Shown one piece after another: positions 25,164 to 34,310 of a DNA stretch of 64,000 nucleotides (its first letter is position 1; each line of letters opens with the position of its first letter). The notes beneath the pieces are model-generated. The model saw only the letters and a list, made by a program, of their open reading frames with translations, did not search any database and was not told the origin of the DNA. Both the position numbers and the translations under genes were made by a program. Source of the DNA: an uncultured Coriobacteriaceae bacterium (GTDB lineage Bacteria; Actinomycetota; Coriobacteriia; Coriobacteriales; Atopobiaceae); the NCBI GenBank assembly GCA_948439405.1, contig CAOJNB010000003.1:1-64000 (forward strand). The letters run 5' to 3'.

Positions 25164-25568
25164 CTAGGCCTCGGGCTCGTCCTCGACGACCTCGGCGACG
25201 ACCGGACCGCTCGCCTGGTCGACGGCGGAGCGGACCGCGTCGGACACGGGGGCGGAGGAGGTCGTCACGGTGTCGGACAGGGAGCTGCGCACCTGGGCCA
25301 TGCGCTCGCGCGCGGCGTCGACCTTGGCGCGGAGCTCGTCGGTGGCGGCGTCGACCTGCGGACGGAGGTTGCCGATGTACTCGGTGACGGTGCGGGCGCC
25401 CTGCTCGTAGGTGTCGACGGCGCTGTCCCACGCGTCGTTCATCGCGTCGGCGGCCATGGCCCTGGTCTCGGCGCCGGAGCGCGGGGCGAGCAGGAGGCCG
25501 GCGACGGCGCCGACGGCGGCGCCGATGACGCCACCCACGAAGAAGCCGAGTGCGGTGTTCTTGGACAT
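25164..25568 (-). CDS. YtxH-domain small membrane protein
   Basis: 134 aa; the ATG at 25568 has GGGAGG upstream and starts 1 base after the hydrolase stop (TGACATG). One N-terminal membrane helix with the YtxH signature FFVGGVIGAAVGAVAGLLLA then PRSGAETR, followed by a long amphipathic helix (VDTYEQGARTVTEYI, ATDELRAKVDAARERMAQ). YtxH proteins are found in Gram-positives and are linked to general stress. Part of a tight run with the hydrolase and PRC-barrel genes. Confidence 0.82.
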   Translation of the reverse strand: MSKNTALGFFVGGVIGAAVGAVAGLLLAPRSGAETRAMAADAMNDAWDSAVDTYEQGARTVTEYIGNLRPQVDAATDELRAKVDAARERMAQVRSSLSDTVTTSSAPVSDAVRSAVDQASGPVVAEVVEDEPEA

Positions 25569-25569
25569 G

Positions 25570-27135
25570 TCAGTTCCTCCCATCAGGGGCGTCTGCCCCG
25601 TCGAGCGGCTGTGCGGCTATCGTAGCATCTCCGTCCGGGGCGTCCTTCCCGTCCGGGGAGCCCCCGTCCAGCGAGCCCATGAGGGCGACGAGGCCCGCGA
25701 CGATCCCCTCCACGTCGGGGGCGGGGTCGTCGCCGCCGGTGTACGCCCAGTCCATCACCCAGGCCGCCGAGGACAGGCAGGCGGCCACGAGGACGTCGTC
25801 GGGGCAGGCGAGCTCGATCTCGTACCCGCGCGGGTCGGACGCCTCGGCGCGGGTGCGACCGCTCGAGACGTCGCCGGCGAGCTCCGTCTGGGCGAGCAGC
25901 TCGAGCGTGACGTGCTCGAGCAGGTGGGCGAGCTCGGTGGAGGCCACGGCGTCGCCGAAGGCGGGGCCGGCGTCGCCGGTGCACGCGTGCTCGGTGACGT
26001 GCGGGAACAGGGCGAGGACGCGGTTCGTCGCCTCGGGGTCCTGCTCGGTGCGCGACGGGGCGCCGGGCGCCAGGCGGACGTGGGCGACGAGGGAGCGCGG
26101 GCCCACCTCGACGCGGGCGATGTCGAAGAGGTCGCCGGCGTAGCCCTGGCCGGGCTCGTAGTCGTCGGCGGGCTCGGCGCAGGCGAGCTCGGCGTCCGGG
26201 TCCTCGGCGCCGGGAACCTCCTCGCCGGCGAGGAAGGCCTCGACGCACGCGTTGAACCTGCGGTACGCGCGCTGCATGAAGTTGTGGTCGCCCAGCTCCT
26301 CGGCGGAGAAGCGCACCCAGGTGCAGTCCGGCATCTCCCGGCACATCCACCGGCCGGCCTCGGGCGTCGTGGCGTGGCTGAGGTCGCCGGTGAGCAGGAG
26401 GACCGGCAGGTCGAAGGTGGGGAACAGGTCGCGCCAGTCCTGGTTCACGTGGTCGCGCAGCAGCTCGGTGAGGAAGGGGCCCGCCTTGGGCGGGTTCCTC
26501 GGCACGCGCTGCCACAGCTCGTAGTAGTCGTCCGGCGCCGCGCGCAGCTCCTCCTCGGGGAAGCCCTGGACGCCGTAGGAGAAGTACTCGCGGAACACCT
26601 CGCCGCGGCTGGCGTCGAAGTCCTCGGAGAGGCGGCGGTGCGCGTCCCACACGTCGATGCGGTTGCCGGCGTAGGCGCGGGCCTGCTCGTCGGAGTCGGA
26701 CGGGTCGGCGAGCAGGCAGGGGGACTGGTCGACGAACACCGCGCGCCCGATCCCCTGCGTGCCGAACAGCTCGAGGTAGCTCCAGATCACGCTCGCGCCC
26801 ATCGACCAGCCGAGCAGGTTCGTCTCGGGCGCGCCGAGCCACGCGACGAACTCGGCGAGGTCGGCGGCGAGCCGTGCGATCCGGGCCCCGTGGTCGGGGG
26901 CCTCGGAGAAGCCGTGCCCGCGCATCTCGAGGACGAACACGGCGTTGCCCTGGGCCAGGAAGGGGGCGTTGAGCGAGTAGGCGTCGGCCGTGGCGCTCCA
27001 TCCCGGCACCATCACCAGGGGCGTGCCGTCGCCGGCGCGCAGGTAGCGCAGGGTCACGCCGTCGGACGTCTCGAAGTCGCCCTCGACGAAGCCCTCGAGC
27101 AGGGGGTTGCGGGTGTAGGGACGCTCAGCTGCCAT
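25570..27135 (-). CDS. Alpha/beta hydrolase fused to a cyanophycin-synthetase-N-like domain
   Basis: 521 aa. Residues about 1-280 are an alpha/beta hydrolase: oxyanion-side VMVPGWSATAD, nucleophile elbow LLGWSMGAS (Ser), acid region LLLTGDLSHATTPEAG and catalytic-His candidate GDHNFMQRAY. Residues about 340-480 look like the N-terminal domain of cyanophycin synthetase: ELAHLLEHVTLELLAQTE followed by SGRTR and a GYEIELAC strand, matching the HxxEHxxLELQxxxG...FGRTR pattern. The ATP-grasp and Mur-ligase domains of CphA are absent. The start codon overlaps closely with the CBS/CorC gene stop (TAGCGATG). The C-terminal assignment is pattern-based inference. Confidence 0.75.
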   Translation of the reverse strand: MAAERPYTRNPLLEGFVEGDFETSDGVTLRYLRAGDGTPLVMVPGWSATADAYSLNAPFLAQGNAVFVLEMRGHGFSEAPDHGARIARLAADLAEFVAWLGAPETNLLGWSMGASVIWSYLELFGTQGIGRAVFVDQSPCLLADPSDSDEQARAYAGNRIDVWDAHRRLSEDFDASRGEVFREYFSYGVQGFPEEELRAAPDDYYELWQRVPRNPPKAGPFLTELLRDHVNQDWRDLFPTFDLPVLLLTGDLSHATTPEAGRWMCREMPDCTWVRFSAEELGDHNFMQRAYRRFNACVEAFLAGEEVPGAEDPDAELACAEPADDYEPGQGYAGDLFDIARVEVGPRSLVAHVRLAPGAPSRTEQDPEATNRVLALFPHVTEHACTGDAGPAFGDAVASTELAHLLEHVTLELLAQTELAGDVSSGRTRAEASDPRGYEIELACPDDVLVAACLSSAAWVMDWAYTGGDDPAPDVEGIVAGLVALMGSLDGGSPDGKDAPDGDATIAAQPLDGADAPDGRN

Positions 27136-27137
27136 CG

Positions 27138-28490
27138 CTAGTCCTTTCCGTCGGGGTCGTCGCCGGCCTCGTCCTCCGCGGCCTCGCCCTCCTCGGGCTC
27201 GGGGGCGGGGGCGGTCACGCGCAGCAGCGCGATCCTGCGGCCGCGGACCGACTGGACCCTAAAACGATAGCCCTCCACCTCGAAGGCGTCGCCGGGGTCG
27301 GGCAGGGAGTCGGCGAGGTCGAGCACGTAGCCCGCGATCGTCTCGAAGCCCTCCGACTCCTCGACCGGCCAGCCGAGCTCGACGGCGTCGTCGGTGGAGA
27401 AGCGACCGTCGACGAGCCAGTCGCCGGGGCCCAGCTGGGTGAGGTACTTGTTGTCGGGGTCGAACTCGTCCTCGATCTCGCCGACGACCTCCTCGATGAT
27501 GTCCTCGACGGTGATGACGCCGGCGGTCCCGCCGTACTCGTCGACGACGATGACCATCTGGTCGTGGCTCGACTGCATCTCCGAGAGCAGCGGGATGATG
27601 TCCTTGGTGTCGGGGACGAAGTCGGCCTCGCGCAGGCAGCTCGTGATCGGGCGGTCGCCGGCGTCCTCGTCGACCATGGGGCCGATGATGTCCTTGATGT
27701 GCGCGATGCCCACGATGCGGTCCTGGTCCTCGTGGAAGACGGGCAGGCGCGAGTAGCCGGTGCGGCGCATCACGGAGAGGACCTCGGCGATGGTGCAGGT
27801 GTCCTCCACGAAGGTCACGTCGACGCGCGGGACCATGACCTCGCGCGTCTTGGTGTCGGCGAGGTCGAAGATCTCGTGGATCATCGACTTCTCCTCCTCG
27901 GAGAGCTCGCCGGAGTCCGTGACCATGTAGCGGATCTCCTCCTCGGAGACGTTCTGGCGGTCGTCGGCGCTCTTGATGCCGAGCAGGGCGGACAGCCCGT
28001 TGGCGGAGGCCTGGGTGAGCCAGACGAGCGGCTTGGCGAGCGTGCGGAAGCCCGAGATCGGGCCGGAGACGCGCTTGGCCATGCCCTCGGCGTCCGAGAG
28101 GCCGATGCGCTTGGGCACCAGCTCGCCCACGACGATGGAGAGGTAGGAGACGACGAGCGTGATCACGATCGGCGACGCCACGGGCGCGACCGCGGAGAGG
28201 GCCTCGACGCCGAGCGACTCCACCGCCGAGGTGAGGGGGTCGGACAGGGTGTTCGACGAGACGGTCGCCGAGAAGAAGCCGACGAGGGTGATGGCGACCT
28301 GGATCGTGGCGAGGAAGTCCGTCGAGTCGGTCGCCAGCTCGAGGGCCTTCGCCGCGCGGCGGTCGCCCTCCTCGGCGTCGTGCTCGAGCGTCGCCCGCTT
28401 CGCGGTCGTGAGCGCCATCTCGGACATGGAGAAGAATCCGTTGAGGACGGTGAGCAGCAGGGTTGCGATGACTGAAACGGCGATGTCCAT
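27138..28490 (-). CDS. Hemolysin-family CNNM/CorC membrane protein (DUF21-CBS-CorC)
   Basis: 450 aa, domain order DUF21 (about 1-190, three or four membrane helices, NGFFSMSEMALTTAKRA and VGELVPKRIGL), a CBS pair (about 205-330, MVPRVDVTFV, GYSRLPVFHED, VVDEYGGTAGVITVEDIIEE) and a C-terminal CorC/HlyC transporter-associated domain (about 345-425). Family members act in magnesium/cobalt export or homeostasis; the old name hemolysin C is not functional evidence. AGGAGG lies 15 bases before the ATG, somewhat far. Heads the run leading to the hydrolase. Confidence 0.9.
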   Translation of the reverse strand: MDIAVSVIATLLLTVLNGFFSMSEMALTTAKRATLEHDAEEGDRRAAKALELATDSTDFLATIQVAITLVGFFSATVSSNTLSDPLTSAVESLGVEALSAVAPVASPIVITLVVSYLSIVVGELVPKRIGLSDAEGMAKRVSGPISGFRTLAKPLVWLTQASANGLSALLGIKSADDRQNVSEEEIRYMVTDSGELSEEEKSMIHEIFDLADTKTREVMVPRVDVTFVEDTCTIAEVLSVMRRTGYSRLPVFHEDQDRIVGIAHIKDIIGPMVDEDAGDRPITSCLREADFVPDTKDIIPLLSEMQSSHDQMVIVVDEYGGTAGVITVEDIIEEVVGEIEDEFDPDNKYLTQLGPGDWLVDGRFSTDDAVELGWPVEESEGFETIAGYVLDLADSLPDPGDAFEVEGYRFRVQSVRGRRIALLRVTAPAPEPEEGEAAEDEAGDDPDGKD

Positions 28491-28779
28491 ACGGGCTGGC
28501 TATGACCTCCTGGGTCGGGGGGCCTGACGGGCTGCGTGATTGTGCGTGACGGGAGGCCCTGGGTGAGAGCCGGCTTCGTGGGAGGCCGATCTGTCTGGGT
28601 GGTCCATCGCTCCTGTAGCTCCTCGTCGTCCAGGGCCCGCGGCGACCTGCGCGCGCGGATGCTGATAAGCATACCCGTCACCGGTGCCTGCGTAAACACG
28701 GGCGCGAGGGCCACACAAACCCCCGCGCCCGCGTCACGCGGCGCCCTGTCCGGAGCCCGGCTCCCGGAGCCGCTCGGGC

Positions 28780-30846
28780 CTACCTGCCCTCGGCCCTGCG
28801 CTGGGCGTACTCGTCGGCCAGGCGCTGCTGCACGTCGTGCGGCACCTGCTCGTAGCCGCTCATCTCGAGCTCGAACTCGCCCGTGCCGCGCGAGAGCGAG
28901 CGCAGGCGGGTGGCGTAGTCGGTGACCTCGGCATAGGGCACGGTGGCCTCGATGGTGGTCTCGCCGGCGTGGATGCCGTCGCCGGCCGTCATGCCCTCGA
29001 CGCGGCCGCGGCTCGCGGAGACGTCGCCCATCACGGAGCCGGCGTAGCTCTCCGGGACCGTGATCTTGAGGTGGGCCATCGGCTCGAGGATGACGGGCTC
29101 GGCCTGGGCGACGGCCTTCTGGAAGCCGATGCGCGCGGCCGTCTTGAACGCCATCTCGTTGGAGTCGACCGGGTGGTAGGAGCCCTCGTAGACGGCGACC
29201 CTGACGTCGATCATCGGGTAGCCGGCCAGCACGCCCTCGCGCATGGTCTCCTGGACGCCCTTGTCGATCGCGGGGATGAAGCCGCGCGGGATGTGGCCGC
29301 CGACGACCTCGTCCACGAACTCGTAGCCCGCGCCCGGGTTCGGCTCGACGCGCAGGTAGCAGTCGCCGAACTGGCCGGCGCCGCCCGTCTGCTTCTTGTG
29401 GCGGCCCTGGGCGGAGGCGACGCGGCGGATGGTCTCGCGGTACGGGATGCGCAGGCGCACGGTGTGCGCGGTGACGCCGGCGCGGTCCTCGAGGCGGTCG
29501 AGCAGGACGGAGACCTGCGCCTCGCCGATCGCGGAGACGACCGTCTGGCCGGTCTCCTCGTCGCGGTCGACCTTGAGGGTCGGGTCGGACTCGGCGGCCT
29601 TCTCGAAGAAGGCGTACACCTTGCCCTCGCTGCCGCGCTCGTCGGGCTCGATCGCGATGCGGTAGAGGGAGTTGGGGAAGCGGAACTGGGCGGCCTCGAC
29701 CTTGCCGGTCGCGGAGAGGGTGTCGCCGGTGAGCGCGTCGAGCTTGGGCACGACGCAGATGTCGCCGGCGGCGCAGGACTTCATGTCGCTCGTCTCGCGG
29801 CCCATCATGCTGTACAGGTGCGCGAGGCGCTCGCCCTTGCGGGTGCGCGCGCAGGTGAGCTCGGTGCCGGGCGTGACGGTGCCGGCGAGCACCTTGAGGA
29901 AGGAGAGGCGGCCGTTCTGCGGGTCGGCGAGGGACTTGAAGACGAAGGCGACCGGACGGTCGTCGTCGGGCGAGATGTCGAGCTCCTCGCCGTTGACGAG
30001 CGGCACGCGGCCGAAGTCGGCCATCGTGGGGAACCACTCCGCGAGGGCGTTGAGGTAGGAGATGACGCCCTCCTCGCGCACGCACGCGCCGGAGAAGACG
30101 GGCACGAACACGCGCTCGACCATGGCCTTGCCGAGCAGCCCCTCGACCTCCTCCTGGGTGATCTCCTCGCCCTCGAGGTACTTCATCATCAGCTCGTCGT
30201 CGGCCTCGACCACGAGCTCGACGAGCTGGGAGCGCGCCGCCTCGGCGGCCTCGGCGTACTCGGCGGGGATCTCCTCCTCGACGGGCTTGCCGTCCTCGAG
30301 GTGGCGGGCCGTCATGTGGACGACGTCGATGATGCCCTTGAAGTCCTCGCCCGTGCCCCACGGCAGCGTCACGGCGCCGAGGTTGTTGCCGAAGTGGTCC
30401 TTGAGCTGCTCGAGCGCCGTGTCGAAGTCCGCCTCCGGGCGGTCGAAGCGGTTGATGAAGAGGGCGCGCGAGAGGGAGAGGTCCTCGGCGGCGTACCACA
30501 GGCGGGTGGTGACGGTGCCGGGACCCGTCTCCGCGTCGACGACGAAGGTCGCCGTCTCGGCGGCGCTCATCGCGGCGTAGGCGTCGCCCACGAAGTCGGG
30601 GTAGCAGGGGGCGTCGAGGACGTTGACGCGGACGCCCTGCCACTCGACGGGCGCGATCGTGGTGGAGATGGAGAAGCCGCGGGCGGCCTCCTCGCCGTCG
30701 TAGTCGAGGGTGGGCTTGGTGCCGGCGTGGCCGCCGAGCCGGGTGGTCCTGCCCGTCAGGTGCAGCATCGCCTCGGCCAGCATGGTCTTGCCGACGCCGC
30801 CCTGGCCTACAAGGACGACGTTCTTGACCTTCGTTGCGCCTGCCAT
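28780..30846 (-). CDS. EF-G-like translation GTPase (EF-G2 type)
   Basis: 688-aa paralogue of elongation factor G. ATG at 30846 with GAGGAGGAGCAC upstream. All EF-G domains are present: G domain, domain II (PQNGRLSFLKVLAGTVTPG), III-V (GHIPRGFIPAIDKG, GRVEGM). The GTPase motifs are atypical: P-loop GQGGVGKT, G3 reads DAPCYPDF instead of DTPGH, and G4 reads NRFD instead of NKxD. This matches the EF-G2 subfamily of actinobacteria rather than canonical FusA, which must be elsewhere. Role is not settled. The divergent adenylation gene lies 215 bases away. Confidence 0.87.
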   Translation of the reverse strand: MAGATKVKNVVLVGQGGVGKTMLAEAMLHLTGRTTRLGGHAGTKPTLDYDGEEAARGFSISTTIAPVEWQGVRVNVLDAPCYPDFVGDAYAAMSAAETATFVVDAETGPGTVTTRLWYAAEDLSLSRALFINRFDRPEADFDTALEQLKDHFGNNLGAVTLPWGTGEDFKGIIDVVHMTARHLEDGKPVEEEIPAEYAEAAEAARSQLVELVVEADDELMMKYLEGEEITQEEVEGLLGKAMVERVFVPVFSGACVREEGVISYLNALAEWFPTMADFGRVPLVNGEELDISPDDDRPVAFVFKSLADPQNGRLSFLKVLAGTVTPGTELTCARTRKGERLAHLYSMMGRETSDMKSCAAGDICVVPKLDALTGDTLSATGKVEAAQFRFPNSLYRIAIEPDERGSEGKVYAFFEKAAESDPTLKVDRDEETGQTVVSAIGEAQVSVLLDRLEDRAGVTAHTVRLRIPYRETIRRVASAQGRHKKQTGGAGQFGDCYLRVEPNPGAGYEFVDEVVGGHIPRGFIPAIDKGVQETMREGVLAGYPMIDVRVAVYEGSYHPVDSNEMAFKTAARIGFQKAVAQAEPVILEPMAHLKITVPESYAGSVMGDVSASRGRVEGMTAGDGIHAGETTIEATVPYAEVTDYATRLRSLSRGTGEFELEMSGYEQVPHDVQQRLADEYAQRRAEGR

Positions 30847-31061
30847 GTGCTCCTCCTCATCACTGGGGCCGTGGGGCCCGAACGTATACAGGTGCCGGGC
30901 GGTCCCCGCGGCGCTGCCGCGCGGCCCGCGACAACCCCGACCATACATGCGCGTCTTATCGAGTCGCCCCACTCATCGACCAACGCGGGCGACCCATCGG
31001 CTACCATGGGCACCTCGCACGACACCCCGACCCTCACCTGCACGGAAAGCGAGGTATCCGC

Positions 31062-32510
31062 GTGAGAAGCGTCCTCCAGCAGTTCAAGCGAACCGTCGCC
31101 GAGCACGGCGACTGGACCGCCGTCGTCGACCAGGACGGCGGCGTCACCACCTACGCCGAGCTCGACGAGGTCAGCTCGCGCGTCGCCACCTACCTCAAGG
31201 GGCGCGGCATCGGCCGCGAGCGCCTGGTTGCCATCAAGATGCCGCGCTCGATGGGCTACGTCGCCGTCGAGCTCGCCGCGATCAAGCTCGGCGCCGGCTA
31301 CATCCCGCTCGACGGCAACCAGCCGCAGGAGCGCGTCGAGGTGAACATGCGCGAGTGCGGCTGCGACACGCTCGTCACCGCCTGGGAGTACGAGGACGCC
31401 CTGTCCTGCGAGCCGCTCCCCCAGGACGAGTGGGTCGAAGCCGACCCGCACGACATCGCCTTCGTCTGCTACTCCTCCGGCTCCACCGGCAACCCGAAGG
31501 CCGCCGCGCAGGAGTACGGCGCCTACGAGCCCGTCATCGCCGCCGAGGCCGAGGACATGCTCCCGTTCATGCGCCAGGAGGACGGCTCCGTCCGCCCGAT
31601 CAACCGCTCGCTGCCCTCGTCGTTCATCTTCATCTCCTCGGTGATGGTGATCATGTCGTCGATCTGGCTCGAGTGCCCGCTCTACCTGCCGCCCGACGAG
31701 ATCTGCCACGACACGGACCAGCTCGCGCAGTACTTCGCCGACAACGACATCCGCTTCGTCTACCTCACCCCGCCGACGATCAAGAAGCTGCTCGAGTGGC
31801 CCGGCGAGCTCCCGCTGCAGGTCGTCCACACCGGCGCCGAGGTCACCAGCGAGCTCTACACGGACCGCTTCCGGATCATCAACTGCTACTCGATGAGCGA
31901 GCTGGCCTACGTCGTCCTGGGCTTCACCATCGACCGCGAGTACCGCGTCACGCCCGCCGGCCGTCCCAAGGTGGGGGCGGACCTCATCCTGGTCGACGAG
32001 GACGGCAGGCCGGGCGCGAAGGACGGCACGCTGTGCGCCCACGTCCCCTACTTCCGCGGCTACCTCGGCAAGCCCGAGAAGACGCGCGAGTCCTTCATCG
32101 AGGTCGACGGCAAGCCCTACTTCGTCACCGGCGACCTCGCGACCGTCGACGACGACGGGCTCTACGTCATCCGCGGCCGCAAGGTCGACGCCGTCCAGAT
32201 CGGCGACCGCCTGATCGAGCTCTCCGAGGTCGAGGGCTCCGTCATGCGCCTGTTCCCCGAGCTCGGCCAGGTCGTGGCCCGCGGCTACACCGACTCGAAG
32301 GGCCGCAACTACTTCTGCTGCTACTACATCGCCGACAAGCCCGTCCCGCGCTCCGCGTTCCGCGAGCGCCTCGTGGGCAGGCTCGACCCGGACCTCATGC
32401 CGCGCCTGTTCATCCGCGTCGACGAGTTCCCCAAGACCACGAGCGGCAAGATCAACCGCCGCGTCCTCCGCGTCCCGCTCGCCGAGGACTTCCTGGTGGG
32501 GGCCGTCTAG
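31062..32510 (+). CDS. Free-standing adenylation (AMP-binding) enzyme, NRPS/DltA-like
   Basis: Activates a carboxylate with ATP. GTG at 31062 with GAGGTATCC upstream. 482 aa. The A-domain core motifs are present in NRPS/DltA style: A3 CYSSGSTGNPKAAAQE, A5 NCYSMSELAYV, A7 FVTGDLATVDDDG, A8 GRKVDAVQIGDRLIELSEVE and A10 KTTSGKINRR with its catalytic lysine. No carrier protein, thioesterase or DltBCD genes are nearby, so the acceptor is unknown. The AI-2E permease starts one base after its stop, so the two are surely cotranscribed. Confidence 0.85.
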   Translation: MRSVLQQFKRTVAEHGDWTAVVDQDGGVTTYAELDEVSSRVATYLKGRGIGRERLVAIKMPRSMGYVAVELAAIKLGAGYIPLDGNQPQERVEVNMRECGCDTLVTAWEYEDALSCEPLPQDEWVEADPHDIAFVCYSSGSTGNPKAAAQEYGAYEPVIAAEAEDMLPFMRQEDGSVRPINRSLPSSFIFISSVMVIMSSIWLECPLYLPPDEICHDTDQLAQYFADNDIRFVYLTPPTIKKLLEWPGELPLQVVHTGAEVTSELYTDRFRIINCYSMSELAYVVLGFTIDREYRVTPAGRPKVGADLILVDEDGRPGAKDGTLCAHVPYFRGYLGKPEKTRESFIEVDGKPYFVTGDLATVDDDGLYVIRGRKVDAVQIGDRLIELSEVEGSVMRLFPELGQVVARGYTDSKGRNYFCCYYIADKPVPRSAFRERLVGRLDPDLMPRLFIRVDEFPKTTSGKINRRVLRVPLAEDFLVGAV

Positions 32511-32511
32511 C

Positions 32512-33663
32512 ATGCGGGAGGGCGGAGGCAGGCGCGTCCCCGTCGCCGTCTTGGTGGCGGCGCTCGTGGCGCTCGCGTGCTACTGGGCGCCGCTGCTGGG
32601 CGTGCTCTCGACCCTGGGCGCGGCGGTCTCGCCGCTCGTGCTCGGCGCCGCCGTCGCCTACGTCGCCAACATCCCGATGGCGTTCTACGAGCGCCACGTG
32701 CTGAGCCGGGCGACCGGACGCGTCGCCCGCTGGGTACGGCGCCCGCTGTGCCTGCTGGCCGCGCTCGCCACGGTCGCCTGCGTCGTGGCGGCCGTGGTCG
32801 TGGTCGTCGCCCCCGAGCTCGTCTCCAGCTTCCGCTCGCTGCTCTCGACCGTGCCCTCGTTCTTCGAGGGCGTCGCGGACCTGCTCTCCCGCCTGCCGCT
32901 GCGCTCGGCGGACCGCCTCGAGGAGCTCGTCGCCGGCGTCGACTGGCGCGAGGCGGTGGGACAGGCCCTCGCCGCGCTGCGCTCGGGCGTCGGCGGCACG
33001 GTGAGCCTCGTCGCGGGCGCGGCCTCCTCGATCGCGAACCTGATGATCGCCCTCGTGTTCGCCGGCTACCTGCTGCTCGGCAAGGAGCGGCTCGCGGAGC
33101 AGCTGGGGCGCGCGACGCACGCCTACCTCTCGCCCGAGTGGGAGGCGCGGGTCCGCTACGTCGTCTCCGTCTTCGACCAGACCTTCCACCGCTTCATCGT
33201 GGGCCAGTGCCTCGAGGCCGTGGTGCTCGGGACGCTGTGCGCGCTGGGCATGGCCCTGCTCGGCTTCCCCTACGCGGTCATGACGGGAACGGTGGTGGGC
33301 GCGACCGCCCTCATCCCCGTCGTGGGCGCCTACATCGGCGGGGCCGTGGGCTTCCTGCTCGTGCTCACCGACTCCCCGGTCCAGGCCCTGCTCTTCGTCG
33401 TCTTCCTCGTCGTGCTCCAGCAGCTTGAGGGCGACCTCATCTACCCGCGCGTCGTCGGCTCGTCGATCGGGCTGCCGGGCGTGTGGGTGCTCGCCGCCGT
33501 CACCGTGGGCGGCGGCGTCGGCGGCATCCTCGGGATGCTGCTGGGCGTGCCGACGGCGGCGTCGCTGTACCGCCTGCTCGCGCACGATGTGGCCAGGCGG
33601 GAGGAGGCCGCCCGCGACGAGGCGGCCTCCGGGGATGACGGGGACGACGGGGGCGGCGCCTGA
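32512..33663 (+). CDS. AI-2E-family (UPF0118) permease
   Basis: 383-aa membrane protein with about eight predicted helices and the family C-terminal pattern LQQLEGDLIYPRVVGSSIGLPG and GGVGGILGMLLGVP. Members transport or export small solutes (AI-2, sodium/proton exchange has been reported), so the name does not fix the substrate. Begins one base after the adenylation gene stop. A long periplasmic-like loop around residues 95-150 is normal for the family. Confidence 0.88.
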   Translation: MREGGGRRVPVAVLVAALVALACYWAPLLGVLSTLGAAVSPLVLGAAVAYVANIPMAFYERHVLSRATGRVARWVRRPLCLLAALATVACVVAAVVVVVAPELVSSFRSLLSTVPSFFEGVADLLSRLPLRSADRLEELVAGVDWREAVGQALAALRSGVGGTVSLVAGAASSIANLMIALVFAGYLLLGKERLAEQLGRATHAYLSPEWEARVRYVVSVFDQTFHRFIVGQCLEAVVLGTLCALGMALLGFPYAVMTGTVVGATALIPVVGAYIGGAVGFLLVLTDSPVQALLFVVFLVVLQQLEGDLIYPRVVGSSIGLPGVWVLAAVTVGGGVGGILGMLLGVPTAASLYRLLAHDVARREEAARDEAASGDDGDDGGGA

Positions 33664-33686
33664 GGCCCTAACCCCTGCCTGACGCC

Positions 33687-34310
33687 CTAGCCCCTCGGCA
33701 CCGGCGCCACCTCGACGGTGCGGTCGGGGCGGACGCGGACGCGTCCCTCGGCGAGCAGCTGGATGGTGTCGGGGTAGAGCCGGTGCTCGACCTCGTGGAT
33801 GCGCTCCTCGAGCTCCTCGACCGTCCAGCCCTCCTCCACCGCGACCGCCTCCTGGGCGATGATGGGGCCCTCGTCGTAGTTGGCGTTGGCGAAGTGCACC
33901 GTCACGCCGGTTACCTTCACGCCGCGGTCGAAGGCGTCCTGGATGGCGTGGGCCCCCACGAAGCTCGGGAGCAGGGCGGGGTGCAGGTTCACGATCCTGT
34001 CCGGGAAGGCGGCGAGCAGCGGCTCGCGGACCATGCGCATGTAGCCCGCCATGATCACGTAGTCGACGTCCCGGGAGAGGAGCTCGGCGGCGATGATCTC
34101 GTCGGCGACGATCGGGTCCTCGTAGACCTCGCGCGAGAGGGTGAGCGTCTGGATGCCCGCCGCCTCGGCGCGCTTGATGCCGTAGGCGTCCGGGCGGCTC
34201 GAGACGACGATCTCCACGCTGGCGTCGAGCGTGCCCTCGGCGATGCGGTCGACGATGGCCTGGAGGTTCGTGCCCGAGCCCGAGATCAGGACTCCCAGCC
34301 GGACGCTCAT
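33687..34310 (-). CDS. purN: Phosphoribosylglycinamide formyltransferase
   Basis: Folate-dependent GAR transformylase, third step of purine synthesis. 207 aa. LGVLISGSGTNLQAIVDRI start, and the catalytic Asn-His-Asp set: NLHPALLPSFVGAHA and VHFANANYDEGPII (family HxVD...D). ATG overlaps the purM stop by four bases (ATGA), the classical purM-purN coupling. Last gene of the purE-purN run. Confidence 0.96.
   Translation of the reverse strand: MSVRLGVLISGSGTNLQAIVDRIAEGTLDASVEIVVSSRPDAYGIKRAEAAGIQTLTLSREVYEDPIVADEIIAAELLSRDVDYVIMAGYMRMVREPLLAAFPDRIVNLHPALLPSFVGAHAIQDAFDRGVKVTGVTVHFANANYDEGPIIAQEAVAVEEGWTVEELEERIHEVEHRLYPDTIQLLAEGRVRVRPDRTVEVAPVPRG

Noticed and set aside
25650-25660. Short GC repeats, and the many G/C runs across coding regions, as CRISPR or satellite DNA
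   Set aside because: No regularly spaced direct repeats with unique spacers were found anywhere in the window; the runs are codon-usage patterns.
28163-30643. Long minus-strand frame (826 codons) overlapping the EF-G-like gene
   Set aside because: Alternative frame of the same strand; Arg/Pro/Gly-rich translation without domains, whereas the 688-residue frame is a full EF-G.
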